This document shows, one piece after another, positions 1-9,035 of a stretch of 64,000 nucleotides of DNA. The notes under the pieces are model-generated. The model ran no database searches, was not told the origin of the DNA, and was given only the letters and a program-made list of their open reading frames with translations. The stretch lies in NCBI RefSeq assembly GCF_020829625.1, contig NZ_JAIVFX010000004.1, positions 265,220-329,219 of the forward strand, given 5' to 3'. Each line of letters starts with the position of its first letter. The stretch's first letter is position 1. The DNA is from Nostoc sp. XA010 (GTDB lineage Bacteria; Cyanobacteriota; Cyanobacteriia; Cyanobacteriales; Nostocaceae). A program made the position numbers and the translations under genes.

Positions 1-5
1 TTTTT

Positions 6-2141
6 GTGACAGATACTATTGGGAACATTTCTGGCTGTTCCCTTAATGATGGCAATCCCAGCATGGGATTGTTTTGCTGTGATACGAGATTTCTCAATCG
101 TTTGGAGTTGCAAATTGAAGGGCGATCGCCTGTACTTCTGAGTAGTACTGCCGAAAAAGGGTTTTCACTCTCAGCTTTGTGTACCAACCCCAGAATCGAC
201 GAACGCCTTAGAGCCGAAACTGTGGGAATTCGCCGGGAAATGGTGCTGAATGGGGCACTATTTGAAGAAATAGAAGTATCTAACTACAGCACAACCACTG
301 TCAATTTTGAACTAACCATTAGCTTTGATGCGGATTTTGTTGATTTATTTGAAGTCCGGGGCTATGACAGAGAAAAACGAGGTAAGCTTTTACGTCTAGT
401 AGAACCGACGGCTGAAGAAGGAATTTCTCTAGCCGATGGTGTTTCCCCTATACCCAAAGAGCCACCAACTTTTAGGGAAGAATCCTTAACACTTGCCTAT
501 CAAGGTCTAGATGGCTCAGTAATGGAATCCCGTATTTTATTCCAGCATCGCCAACCAGACTATTTTAAGGGTTACACTGCGGTTTGGCAGCTAGAGTTGG
601 CTTCTCACGAAACTCAAAAGTTGGGCTACCGGGTGAGCATGTTGAAAAACAACCAGTCTAGTTCAACCGTGAGCGCCGCCTTCACTTTAGGACAGGCGAA
701 AGCTGCTGAGTTGATGGAGGAGCAAAACTGGGTACAGCAAATTACACGCATTAGCTCAGATAAGAGCATTTTCAATCGAGTGATTGAACGGGCCGAGCAA
801 GATATGTATTTGTTGCGTCAGTCTTTTGGTAAGCATAAGACAGTTTCGGCTGGAGTGCCGTGGTTTTCGACACTATTTGGTCGGGATTCGCTGATTACAG
901 CTTCTCAAGCGCTGATGTTAAACTCGCAACTCGCCAAAGAAACCCTGATATTGCTTGCGGCATACCAAGGTAAAATCGACGACGAATGGCGCGAAGAAGA
1001 ACCGGGAAAGATTTTACACGAGTTACGTTTGGGAGAAATGGCTCGTTGTCAAGAAATTCCTCATACACCTTACTACGGTACAGTTGATGCGACTCCCCTG
1101 TGGCTGATGCTCTATGCCGAACATTATGCTTGGACTCACGATCACGAACTTCTAGAGCAACTTTGGCCAAATGCTCTAGCAGCAATGGACTGGATTGATC
1201 GCAATACGAAAGAAACCAGTTACCTCAGCTACTTCTGTAAATCCAAACGCGGTCTTGTTAACCAAGGTTGGAAAGATTCTGACGACTGTATCGTAAACCA
1301 TAAGGGAGAATTAGCCAATGGCCCAATTGCCCTCTGTGAGGTGCAAGCTTATGTCTATGCTGCAAAAATACGCCTAGCAGAGATAGCTAGGATGAAAAAG
1401 CGGCTTGATTTGGCAGATCGTTGGCAAGAAGAGGCTAGAAATCTTAAGGTTCGTTTTAATCGAGATTTTTGGGTAGAAAACCAGGATTTTTGCGCTTTAG
1501 CTTTGGATGGAGATGGCAAGCCAGTAGACAGTATTACCTCAAATCCTGGTCATTGTCTGCAATTGGGCCTTTTCACCCACGAAAGAGCCTATAGTGTCGC
1601 AGAACGGTTGCGAGCACCAGATATGTTTAATGGTTGGGGCATTCGGACTCTGAGTAGTTTGTCACCCGCTTACAATCCAATGGGCTATCACATTGGTTCG
1701 GTTTGGCCCCATGATAACGCTTTGATTGCAATGGGATTGCGATCGCTCGGTCTTATCGATCAAGCCCTGGAAATTTTCCAAGGTTTATTCGACATGACTA
1801 GTCAGCAGCCTTATCAACGTCCTCCAGAACTCTTCTGCGGCTACGAACGGAACGGTGATAATGCCCCTGTACAGTATCCAGTTGCCTGCACTCCCCAAGC
1901 TTGGGCTACTGGGAGTGTCTTCCAACTACTGCAAATGATGGTTAACTTGGTGCCTGATGCTCAAAACAACTGCTTGCGAATAATCGACCCCGCTTTGCCA
2001 GAATCGATTAATCGTCTGTCATTTCATAATTTGCGAGTCGGCCCCACTATCCTCGATTTAGAATTCGAGCGTTCTGGGACTACGACTGCTTGTCGCGTTG
2101 CGAAAAAACGCGGTAATTTGCGGGTAGTTATTGAAGCATAA
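6..2141 (+). CDS. Amylo-alpha-1,6-glucosidase / glycogen debranching-type protein
   Basis: The 711-residue protein has the two-part layout of bacterial glycogen debranching enzymes. An N-terminal beta-rich domain (about residues 15-230) is followed by an (alpha/alpha)6-barrel glucosidase domain (about 260-690). Family motifs seen are FGRDSLI, VNQGWKDSDD and WPHDNALI, the acidic stretches expected around the active site. By family, it hydrolyses alpha-1,6 branch points of glycogen or related alpha-glucans in the cytoplasm. The start used is a GTG five bases into the window. The frame is open upstream, so the true start may lie outside. A hairpin terminator follows the stop. Confidence 0.88.
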   Translation: MTDTIGNISGCSLNDGNPSMGLFCCDTRFLNRLELQIEGRSPVLLSSTAEKGFSLSALCTNPRIDERLRAETVGIRREMVLNGALFEEIEVSNYSTTTVNFELTISFDADFVDLFEVRGYDREKRGKLLRLVEPTAEEGISLADGVSPIPKEPPTFREESLTLAYQGLDGSVMESRILFQHRQPDYFKGYTAVWQLELASHETQKLGYRVSMLKNNQSSSTVSAAFTLGQAKAAELMEEQNWVQQITRISSDKSIFNRVIERAEQDMYLLRQSFGKHKTVSAGVPWFSTLFGRDSLITASQALMLNSQLAKETLILLAAYQGKIDDEWREEEPGKILHELRLGEMARCQEIPHTPYYGTVDATPLWLMLYAEHYAWTHDHELLEQLWPNALAAMDWIDRNTKETSYLSYFCKSKRGLVNQGWKDSDDCIVNHKGELANGPIALCEVQAYVYAAKIRLAEIARMKKRLDLADRWQEEARNLKVRFNRDFWVENQDFCALALDGDGKPVDSITSNPGHCLQLGLFTHERAYSVAERLRAPDMFNGWGIRTLSSLSPAYNPMGYHIGSVWPHDNALIAMGLRSLGLIDQALEIFQGLFDMTSQQPYQRPPELFCGYERNGDNAPVQYPVACTPQAWATGSVFQLLQMMVNLVPDAQNNCLRIIDPALPESINRLSFHNLRVGPTILDLEFERSGTTTACRVAKKRGNLRVVIEA

Positions 2142-2159
2142 GAAAAGAAGCGGTAGGGA

Positions 2160-2184
2160 ATAGGGAATCACTACTCCCTATTTT
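2160..2184 (+). terminator. Rho-independent terminator after the debranching enzyme gene
   Basis: A 7-bp perfect stem (ATAGGGA / TCCCTAT) with an 8-base loop is followed by TTT. It lies 18 bases after the stop codon of the upstream plus-strand gene. Confidence 0.6.
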
Positions 2185-2250
2185 ATGCTTGGTAATATAA
2201 CCTGGAATTCAGCACCGACAGTCCTACTATGTACTCCAACCAACGCAGTG

Positions 2251-2931
2251 TTAGTCTGCTTTATCGCCAGTGTGTAGACTTCTTAAAAGCTGCTCTGTAA
2301 GCTCAATCAATTCATATACAGAATTTTGCGTAATTTGTGTAGTTTTGAAGCCATGAGCAATAGAATTACGTAATAAGAGTGAATTCATTAGTAACTGATA
2401 CTCAGATTTTGAAATTACACCTTCAATTGCTAATTGCTTCACCAAATAGAGTGGATCAAATTTTTGTAAACTTAGCTCCTCCTTTTGGGCTATAAGTCTC
2501 AAAGTTGCTTCTACCAAAGACCAAGAATATAAGATAGCTGATTCTGGATGTTGCGTTATCAGTTGCCTTGCTACTTGCAACTGCGATTCTATTTCATGTT
2601 CTTGAAGAGAACCCTCTGCTTTCAGAGAATACATTATATCCTCTGGGTTGGTCATTACTAATTCAAATCTCCAAGCAGGATGTTTTTCTACCGCTTGAGC
2701 TAAATTACGTAAGTCTTGATTAGAAGAAGAGTTCAGTGAGGAGCGTGACTTCACTTCAATAACTACATTTTCTTCTCCCCGACGTACTATCATGTCAGGG
2801 CGATAATGATTAAGGAAGTCTGGCAAGTCTTCTGGATTTGGATGAAAAAAAACTTCGTACCCCTTTTCACGATACTCCTCTGCTAGTTTCAGCAATCGCT
2901 CTCTTTCTAAGTTTGCAGTTGGAGTTTCCAT
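2251..2931 (-). CDS. PD-(D/E)XK nuclease-like protein with a HEPN-like C-terminal domain
   Basis: The protein has 226 residues from the ATG at 2931; a TTG one codon upstream is the other possible start. Residues about 15-100 look like an archaeal-Holliday-junction-resolvase-type (AHJR-like) endonuclease fold: PDMIVRR gives the Asp (D46) and VVIEVKSRS gives ExK (E59, K61). Residues about 125-220 form an all-helical domain containing RNSIAHG, which fits the Rx4-6H motif of HEPN RNases (R188, H193). The start codon overlaps the stop of the upstream RusA-like gene (TGATG), implying translational coupling. The nuclease call is motif-based. The pairing of DNase-like and RNase-like signatures in one small protein is inference. 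Confidence 0.65.
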   Translation of the reverse strand: METPTANLERERLLKLAEEYREKGYEVFFHPNPEDLPDFLNHYRPDMIVRRGEENVVIEVKSRSSLNSSSNQDLRNLAQAVEKHPAWRFELVMTNPEDIMYSLKAEGSLQEHEIESQLQVARQLITQHPESAILYSWSLVEATLRLIAQKEELSLQKFDPLYLVKQLAIEGVISKSEYQLLMNSLLLRNSIAHGFKTTQITQNSVYELIELTEQLLRSLHTGDKAD

Positions 2932-3218
2932 CAAATAATTACCTCCTGGTTAGGAGCATCAATTACGACAATATGTAAGAACTCATTGCCACGCGCAAAG
3001 CCTTCCGCCAATGTCGAGGTCATATTTTCTATTCTAAAGTTACCTGACAAATTCCTCTTTCTAACTACGAGATCGCTTACTTGACGATCGTCGTAGTATG
3101 CTAATTCTTTAAGTGCATCTTGAATAGGCTTCACTATATTGTCTACATCCATTTGATCGGAATCATAGAAATAGGTTATCTGGAGCATAACCAATACTAT
3201 GAACTCAAATCTGGTCAA
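2931..3218 (-). CDS. RusA-like Holliday junction endonuclease, probably with an internal deletion
   Basis: This 95-residue protein starts at TTG. It contains the RusA signature: MDVDNIVKPIQDAL (D24, D26, N27, K30, D34) followed by YYDDRQV (D43, D44). RusA resolves Holliday junctions in E. coli as a dimer. Family members are usually about 120-140 residues, with a first strand, a basic linker and then the strand that precedes the acidic motif. Here the first strand (FEFIVL) runs directly into the second (VMLQITYFY), so about 40 residues appear to be missing. It may therefore be non-functional although the frame is open. The downstream REase-HEPN gene overlaps its stop codon, so the two form one operon. 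Confidence 0.6.
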   Translation of the reverse strand: MTRFEFIVLVMLQITYFYDSDQMDVDNIVKPIQDALKELAYYDDRQVSDLVVRKRNLSGNFRIENMTSTLAEGFARGNEFLHIVVIDAPNQEVII

Positions 3219-3316
3219 TGCACTTTTAAATAATAGATCACAGGTTATTTTATGCTAGTAACCTCGAACACAAGCGGATAATTCCCGCTACTCATGAAAG
3301 AGGAATACTGCCGTTA

Positions 3317-3613
3317 CTAACTGTTTCTGCCTCGCTCAGTAGCTTCGCTGAGTGCTTCACCAATTATCTCATCACTCACACCATGCCGTTTCAAGCTGGC
3401 AATCAATGTAGAAACAGTATCACCCTCAAGTTGCTCAATATCTGCTCTAAGTCCTTGTCCCATGTAAGCACGAACTAATGGCTGATAACCAGAAAACCCT
3501 AACAATGGTGCTACCCGCTTCAAATCCTCAATCACATCTTCGGGAATGCGAATTGTAATTGTTGTCATTGGACGATTTTTATCGAGTCGCTTTTTTAAAA
3601 CTTCAGCTTTCAT
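3317..3613 (-). CDS. brnA: BrnA-type ribbon-helix-helix antitoxin
   Basis: This 98-residue protein starts at the ATG at 3613; a start three codons earlier is possible. The segment MTTITIRIPEDVIEDLKR is a ribbon-helix-helix DNA-binding strand and helix, followed by a helical tail. It overlaps by 11 bases the end of an upstream gene that is recognisably a BrnT toxin, the standard BrnT-BrnA order. In intact systems BrnA neutralises BrnT and represses the operon. Here the toxin carries a nonsense codon, so the antitoxin may be an orphan or keep only a repressor role. Confidence 0.7.
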   Translation of the reverse strand: MKAEVLKKRLDKNRPMTTITIRIPEDVIEDLKRVAPLLGFSGYQPLVRAYMGQGLRADIEQLEGDTVSTLIASLKRHGVSDEIIGEALSEATERGRNS

Positions 3614-3899
3614 AGTATTCACGTTCCTTGCGCGTCGCTTTCCGAGCCGAAATGATCCTAATCATGTCGTTTTCACGCTCAATGTAGACGACGTACAGAA
3701 GATTCCATCGTCTGTCCAAGCCAATCACAGCATCCCGCTGCTCATCATTGCGGCTTGCATCAACCACCACTAGAAACGGATCGAAGAAAGCTTCTACGGC
3801 TTACTGAAATGTTATGCCGTTATGATTGCTGGGATTAATCCGAGGTTTCTCCTCGTTCCAAAGGAAGGTGACACCATTAAGCACGAAAAACACATCCAT
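3603..3899 (-). pseudogene. brnT: BrnT toxin pseudogene, nonsense at codon 33
   Basis: Translation from the ATG at 3899 begins MDVFFVLNGVTFLWNEEK and later reads DRRWNLLYVVYIERE and ISARKATRKEREYYES, the typical BrnT pattern ending in KATxxERxxYE. One in-frame TAA (complement of 3801-3803) interrupts it directly after ITFQ, where related proteins continue with another glutamine; a single CAA-to-TAA change would explain it. The remaining frame is open to the normal TGA at 3603-3605. The full product would be 98 residues. The toxin is therefore predicted to be inactive while its antitoxin partner is intact. Confidence 0.8.
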
Positions 3900-4161
3900 A
3901 CCTCATAGTCTAGGCAAGATGTATTTACGTTGTCAATACGCTTTTTTGTAAATTTCTAAGTGCTTTTGGTGAGATAATTACTTGCTAGTCCAGGCATCGA
4001 TTATCTGCTCAACTGGAATTCCCACACAATATTAACTTACCAGCCTACGAAGCGATCGCCTCAAGTTCAAGGATGGTAATAAATTTCTGGTACGGGAAGG
4101 GTTAAGGATGTAAAAACAACAATAATTTACACCCAAATTCCTAACTCCTACTTCCTAATTC

Positions 4162-4491
4162 TTATGCTTCCTCAGAATTATCTCTTTTATGTCCTGGGGA
4201 TGCTTCGTAAAGTGCATCGAGATGTTGACGCGCATCTTCAACATTAATCGAACGCATTACCAAAAGTGGCTCTTTAATTAATTTGCCAGCGCTATCTAAT
4301 AACTCTGGATGGGGTACAAATTGTTTTTTTGATGAATAATAACCATAATTGCCTTGATTATTCATTGGCGAGGAATTCGTCGGGTAAGTTCGCTCCCGAT
4401 CAAAACTGAACATGATCAAGTTACGAATTAAGTTGCCAACAGCTATAAATGCAAGGATTGTAAAAGCAAGAATGTAAAGCAGGTGTAACAT
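4162..4491 (-). CDS. DUF2973 family small membrane protein
   Basis: The protein has 109 residues. A single N-terminal transmembrane helix (about residues 2-28, MLHLLYILAFTILAFIAVGN) is followed by a soluble tail with the conserved block HPELLDSAGKLIKEPLL and VEDARQHLDALYE. This matches the cyanobacterial DUF2973 family, whose function is unknown. It follows a DUF2605 gene on the same strand, 329 bases upstream, a pairing common in cyanobacteria. Confidence 0.75.
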   Translation of the reverse strand: MLHLLYILAFTILAFIAVGNLIRNLIMFSFDRERTYPTNSSPMNNQGNYGYYSSKKQFVPHPELLDSAGKLIKEPLLVMRSINVEDARQHLDALYEASPGHKRDNSEEA

Positions 4492-4820
4492 TGAATTTTC
4501 CTCCAGGACAGCAATTTTTAAAACTTTATTTTGATTTTGTAACGCTTTGTTTCGCCAACACTGTGACTCACAGTTAAGACGAATATTTGACGCACTTTTT
4601 GTGCAGTTACATTTATATGGAGCTATTTGTCAACCGTTATTTCACTTACGGTAGCATAGGATACATTACTTTGTTTATCCAAGAAATGTTAAGAAAGTGT
4701 TAAGAGAGATTTACTATTTATTTGACGGCTGATTTACCGTCTTGTGTAGACGCAAAGAGGCAAGCCTTGAGACATCGTTAAGTAGTCTGCCAAAATTTAG
4801 CAAATCCTCCCATCTGTTGC
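4492..4820. other. Spacer between the DUF2605 and DUF2973 genes
   Basis: No supported gene. AT-rich, presumably holding the promoter of the DUF2973 gene. No clear -10/-35 pair was assigned. Confidence 0.3.
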
Positions 4821-5138
4821 TTAGACTTCACGCCCTTGGCGAAAGCGCATTGCAACATTCCAACATTCTGTTACTAATTGATGCCAAGGCATTAATGTTG
4901 CCATATCAATTCCGACTTGTTTATCAGTAGCTGTAAACAGCATCTTCGCCGTATTTAGTTCATCCTGCGCTTGCTTAACCCGCAAAAGCAAGTCAGATTG
5001 CTCTTGGTGACTCATAAATGATAGTTGCTCGGTTTCGAGTAAATGACGCGATCGCGTAAACCAATGCTGAAAATCTTCCAGCAGGGGTTCTAAAACCGTT
5101 TCTAGCAAATCAGTCCCTGGTAAATTTGAGTCTGACAT
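4821..5138 (-). CDS. DUF2605 family protein
   Basis: This 105-residue soluble, helical, acidic protein has the pattern LLETVLEPLLEDFQHWF, then HQEQSDLLLRVKQAQDELNTAK and MPWHQLVTECW. It fits the cyanobacterial DUF2605 family (unknown function), usually found beside DUF2973. The start is the ATG at 5138. No catalytic motif or membrane segment is visible. Confidence 0.75.
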   Translation of the reverse strand: MSDSNLPGTDLLETVLEPLLEDFQHWFTRSRHLLETEQLSFMSHQEQSDLLLRVKQAQDELNTAKMLFTATDKQVGIDMATLMPWHQLVTECWNVAMRFRQGREV

Positions 5139-5552
5139 AAATGAGAAGGATATTTCAAACTTTCTTACTAATATTAACGTTATTTACGTTTCTTAACATT
5201 TTTTTCCATTCTCTCATAATTCAAGCATGTAAAACTTTGTAACAAAGAACACATAAATCATTATATAGTCTTGCTAATGGGTTTGTACAGTTCCTTTGGA
5301 GAGGCATCTAGAGGTATAGCTGACAGCAAGTTGCAATTGATAAGATAATTTAGCGATGTCTACGACGGGCTACGCCTACGCGGGGAATCCTGAATTTGAT
5401 ACTCAGCGAACCGATGAAAAATTTATCTTTATCCCCTATCACAAATTAAGCCAGTAGTTAGAAGATAAAGGTGAAAAAAGCAAAAATCAAAGTCGTTATA
5501 GTTGAATAAGCCTACAGATTCAGACAAATCACCTTTTGTAATCACTTCGCCA
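5139..5552. other. Divergent intergenic region upstream of thrS
   Basis: It must hold the promoters of the DUF2605 gene (minus) and thrS (plus). At 5353-5381 there is a 29-base dispersed repeat beginning GCGATGTCTACGACGGGC. An identical core occurs at 10399-10427. Nothing else was recognised. Confidence 0.4.
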
Positions 5553-7403
5553 ATGGTTCAGCAGCCAATGTCGCCAAATTCATCAAATCAGTCCGAACAG
5601 TCAGAACAAGTTGAAAAAATTTATTTACCGCGTACCAGCGAATCGGAGAACTTAAAGAAGATTCGCCACACTGCTTCCCATGTTATGGCAATGGCAGTAC
5701 AAAAGCTGTTTCCCAAGGCGCAAGTTACAATCGGCCCTTGGATTGAAAACGGTTTTTACTACGACTTCGACAATCCAGAACCATTTAGCGAAAATGATCT
5801 CAAAGCCATCAAGAAAGAGATGGCGAAGATTATTAATCGCAAGTTGGCGGTTACTCGAGAAGAAGTCAGCCGCGAAGAAGCCGAACGCCGGATTCAGGGA
5901 ATTAACGAACCTTACAAGCTAGAAATCCTGGCAGATATCAAAGAGGAACCAATCACGATTTACCACCTGGGGAATGAATGGTGGGATTTGTGTGCGGGGC
6001 CTCATCTGGAAAATACCAGTGAATTAAACCCCAAGGCAATTGAACTAGAAAGCGTTGCTGGTGCTTATTGGCGTGGGGATGAAACTAAAGCCCAATTACA
6101 ACGTATCTACGCCACCGCTTGGGAAAGTTCAGAACAACTCGCTGAATATAAGCGACGTAAAGAAGAAGCCCTGCGGCGAGATCACCGGAAACTGGGTAAG
6201 GAACTGGGATTATTTATATTTTCTGATTTAGTGGGGCCGGGTTTACCTTTGTGGACACCCAAAGGTACTCTGTTGCGGAGTACTTTAGAAGATTTCCTCA
6301 AGCAAGAACAGTTAAAACGGGGTTATTTATCCGTAGTAACGCCTCACATTGCCAGAGTAGACTTATTTAAAACCTCTGGACATTGGCAGAAATATAAAGA
6401 AGATATGTTCCCTTTGATGGCAGATAATGAAGAAGCTGCTACACAGGAACAGGGCTTCGTCATGAAGCCGATGAACTGCCCCTTCCACATCCAAATATAT
6501 AAGAGTGAGTTACGCTCTTATCGAGAACTACCCATGCGGTTGGCGGAATTTGGCACTGTTTACCGCTACGAACAATCAGGGGAATTGGGCGGTTTAACAC
6601 GGGTGCGCGGTTTTACTGTGGATGATTCTCACCTGTTCGTCACCCCAGAACAGCTAGATAGTGAATTCCTCAGTGTGGTGGATTTGATTTTGTCGGTGTT
6701 CAATAGTCTGCAACTGAAGAACTTTAAAGCTAGACTCAGTTTCCGCGATCCAGCTAGTGATAAGTACATCGGTTCAGATGAAGTTTGGGACAAAGCCGAA
6801 GGTGCAATTCGCCGTGCAGTTGAAACTTTGGGGATGGATCACTTTGAAGGTATTGGAGAAGCGGCATTTTATGGCCCCAAACTCGATTTTATCTTTAGTG
6901 ATGCCCTAGAACGGGAGTGGCAATTAGGAACTGTGCAGGTAGATTACAACTTGCCAGAACGCTTTGATTTGGAATACGTTGCCGAAGATGGTGTTCGCAA
7001 ACGTCCAGTGATGATTCACCGTGCGCCTTTTGGTTCACTGGAACGACTAATTGGGATCTTAATTGAAGAATATGCGGGCGATTTTCCTTTGTGGTTAGCG
7101 CCAGTGCAAGCTAGATTACTGCCAGTAGGTGATACACAGCTAGACTTTGCTAAAGATGTGGTGGCGAAGATGCGTGCATTGGGCATCCGTGCAGAAGTTG
7201 ATACTAGTGGCGATCGCTTAGGTAAACAGATTCGCAATGCAGAGAAAGAAAAAATACCCGTGATGGCTGTGGTGGGAGCTAAGGAAGTGGAAACCAACAC
7301 CTTAAGTATCCGTACCCGCGCTTCTGGAGAATTGGGAGTTATCCCTGTAGATGAGGTGGTGGATAAAATGAAAGATGCGATCGCTAAGTTCGAGAATTTC
7401 TAA
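5553..7403 (+). CDS. thrS: Threonine--tRNA ligase
   Basis: Charges tRNA-Thr with threonine. The product has the editing domain (HTASH giving HxxxH, and DLCAGPHL with Cys and His) near the start, then the class II catalytic core (MKPMNCPFH, FRYEQSGELGGL-type motif 2, motif 3 HRAPFGSLERLIGIL) and a C-terminal anticodon-binding domain (about the last 100 residues). The N-terminal TGS domain of the E. coli enzyme is missing; HxxxH lies only about 40 residues from the start. The ATG at 5553 (MVQQPMSP) is preferred; a TTG at 5502 would add 17 residues. Neither has a clear Shine-Dalgarno. Because the editing domain is present, this resembles the housekeeping cyanobacterial type rather than the editing-deficient paralog. 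A terminator follows. Confidence 0.96.
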   Translation: MVQQPMSPNSSNQSEQSEQVEKIYLPRTSESENLKKIRHTASHVMAMAVQKLFPKAQVTIGPWIENGFYYDFDNPEPFSENDLKAIKKEMAKIINRKLAVTREEVSREEAERRIQGINEPYKLEILADIKEEPITIYHLGNEWWDLCAGPHLENTSELNPKAIELESVAGAYWRGDETKAQLQRIYATAWESSEQLAEYKRRKEEALRRDHRKLGKELGLFIFSDLVGPGLPLWTPKGTLLRSTLEDFLKQEQLKRGYLSVVTPHIARVDLFKTSGHWQKYKEDMFPLMADNEEAATQEQGFVMKPMNCPFHIQIYKSELRSYRELPMRLAEFGTVYRYEQSGELGGLTRVRGFTVDDSHLFVTPEQLDSEFLSVVDLILSVFNSLQLKNFKARLSFRDPASDKYIGSDEVWDKAEGAIRRAVETLGMDHFEGIGEAAFYGPKLDFIFSDALEREWQLGTVQVDYNLPERFDLEYVAEDGVRKRPVMIHRAPFGSLERLIGILIEEYAGDFPLWLAPVQARLLPVGDTQLDFAKDVVAKMRALGIRAEVDTSGDRLGKQIRNAEKEKIPVMAVVGAKEVETNTLSIRTRASGELGVIPVDEVVDKMKDAIAKFENF

Positions 7404-7416
7404 AATCTAACCGCAG

Positions 7417-7447
7417 ACGCACACTAATTATAATTGGTGTGCGTTTT
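7417..7447 (+). terminator. Terminator of thrS
   Basis: Perfect 8-bp stem ACGCACAC / GTGTGCGT with an AT-rich loop, followed directly by TTT. It starts 13 bases after the thrS stop. Confidence 0.75.
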
Positions 7448-7487
7448 GTCTAGTAGATTAGATTATTGGCTAGCTGGTAGATGTCTA

Positions 7488-7634
7488 CGACGAGCTTCTC
7501 TACATTCCCTGCGGGACGCTGACGCGTAGCTTGCTTCCCGAAGGGTACGCTTACGTAACGTATTTAATATTAAAGACTCATTAATGGAGTTCAAAGCCTC
7601 ATTTACGAGTATCAAAGACTCGTTGACGGAGTTC
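7488..7634. repeat. Dispersed GC-rich repeat and three 21-bp tandem units
   Basis: 7488-7560 is a relative of the GATGTCTACGACGGGC repeat (also at 5353 and 10399). It is followed at 7572-7634 by three 21-base units, each starting AAAG(A/C)CTC and ending near GAGT(T/A)TC. The minus-strand frame through it gives a NESL-type heptad pattern but has no credible start or family, so it is not called as a gene. Confidence 0.6.
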
Positions 7635-7862
7635 AGAGGTGGATTCAATCCAGTTCAAACACTCATTTTAATTTTAACTTTTTATGGGATTTGAAAGGTC
7701 AGAAAGTATCACAGACAACAAAAGTTTTTTCAATCACCGCACCCAAGAAAACTTTCTGATTTATTCAAGACTGATAGCATAGATTTAAAGACTTGTGGAA
7801 TCTGCTCTTCCTAAACAGACTGGACTTGCATAAATTAATGTCAATAATTTTTGACTAACATT

Positions 7863-8342
7863 ATGAACCGCTTTACCTCTATTTTGCTGGCTGGCTTGAT
7901 AGCATCTGCATCAGCTTTGGCGATTTCTCCAAAAGCTGATGCTAATACACCAGCGTCTTATCTTGCTGAGTTAGATAGCTACGGCTATCAACGCAACGAT
8001 GATCGGAACTACGAACGTCATAGTCGTCACCACAGAAATGGTGATTATGACCGCCAGAATGATCTTCGCAACATTCGTGACAATAACGATCGCTATAAGC
8101 GCGATCGTAATCACCGTTATGAGCGAGATAATAATCACCGCTATGAGCGCGATCGTAATCACCGTTATGAGCGTGACAATAACCGTCGTGATGAACGCGA
8201 CAATAACTATCGCTATGAGCGCGATAATAATCACCGCTATGAACGCGATCGTAATCACCGCTATGAGCGCGATAATAACCTTCGCAACATTCGTAATAAT
8301 AACCTTCGCTATGAGCGCGATCGCGACTGGGACCGTGGTTAA
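7863..8342 (+). CDS. Secreted Arg/Asn/Asp/His/Tyr-rich repeat protein
   Basis: The protein has 159 residues from the ATG at 7863. Residues 1-27 are a clear signal peptide (MNRFTSILLAGLIASASALA, cleavage near ADA). The remainder is almost wholly a degenerate repeat of RDNNHRYE / RDRNHRYE, about 11-12 copies from residue 60 on. No known domain. Composition is balanced between R/H and D/E, suggesting a disordered, polyampholyte exported protein. The repeats are built on HIP1-like GCGATCG and GCGATAAT codon blocks, so they may have grown by slippage on that element. Function unknown. The antisense frame is an artefact of the repeats. Confidence 0.6.
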   Translation: MNRFTSILLAGLIASASALAISPKADANTPASYLAELDSYGYQRNDDRNYERHSRHHRNGDYDRQNDLRNIRDNNDRYKRDRNHRYERDNNHRYERDRNHRYERDNNRRDERDNNYRYERDNNHRYERDRNHRYERDNNLRNIRNNNLRYERDRDWDRG

Positions 8343-9035
8343 TCCCTTTGCCTATTTATACGAGTGGCTAGCTGAAAACCCTTGAGTGACAGGTGCGACA
8401 TCTTTGTATATCGTACTTCAGAGCCTTTCGCCTTAAGTCATAGTCCTTTAAAACCTCACCCTGTCCTGACGGACATCCCTCTGCTTGATAAAGAGAAGGA
8501 AAGGTTTTGCATAGCAAAAACAAGGTGAGGTTTGATTGGGCTTAGGACTTTTGCATCGATATATAAATTGCAAATATGCGGAAGTTAAGAACCACATTTT
8601 TTGTAGGGGCATAGCATTACCTATTTACGTAGTTTACCGCCGTAGGCATCACAAGATAATTAAGAAAAGCCTGAAACAAGCTCAAGATCGTTAATTCACA
8701 TCACGATGTATTTATACAGTGCGTAAGTCCTAATACCAATTCTCTATGAAGATGCACATAATCAGTCCCCCCTTCACAAGGGGGGACGGCGTAGCCGGGG
8801 GGTAAATATATGCAGCTTCACAAAGAAACGGTATAAATACTACAATAATTTAAGAATATCCGGTTAGAGTAAAACAATTGGCTTGATATTACGGCAAAAA
8901 TGGGAAAGTTTGCCTGAGATAAATTTTCCCATTTGAGCCAATGTCTGATAACACTGGGGGAGAAAAGAAAATTGGGCGATTTTGGAAAAAGTAACTTTAG
9001 CAGAATAATGAAAGGGAGTTGAGCTTGTCAACTCC
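8343..9035. other. Intergenic region with small repeats
   Basis: No supported gene. It holds a 10-bp inverted pair AAACCTCACC / GGTGAGGTTT (8451-8460, 8524-8533) framing 63 bases, and the separately listed palindromic element at 8733-8834. Confidence 0.4.
8733..8834 (+). repeat. MITE-like element, family B copy 1
   Basis: About 102 bp with imperfect terminal inverted repeats of about 28 bases (ATACCAATTCTCTATGAAG at one end, complement of ATACCGTTTCTTTGTGAAG at the other) and a G/C-run hairpin in the middle. A second copy lies in the opposite orientation at 37601-37702. No coding capacity. Target duplication is unclear. Confidence 0.65.

Noticed and set aside
7463..7648. 61-codon minus-strand frame with NESL-like heptads
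   Set aside because: Spans a dispersed repeat and a three-unit 21-bp array; no start context or family.
7971..8258. Hydrophobic antisense frame within the RDNNHRYE repeat gene
   Set aside because: The Ile/Val-rich translation is the complement of the Arg/Asn/Asp codons; the sense frame has a signal peptide and explains the region.
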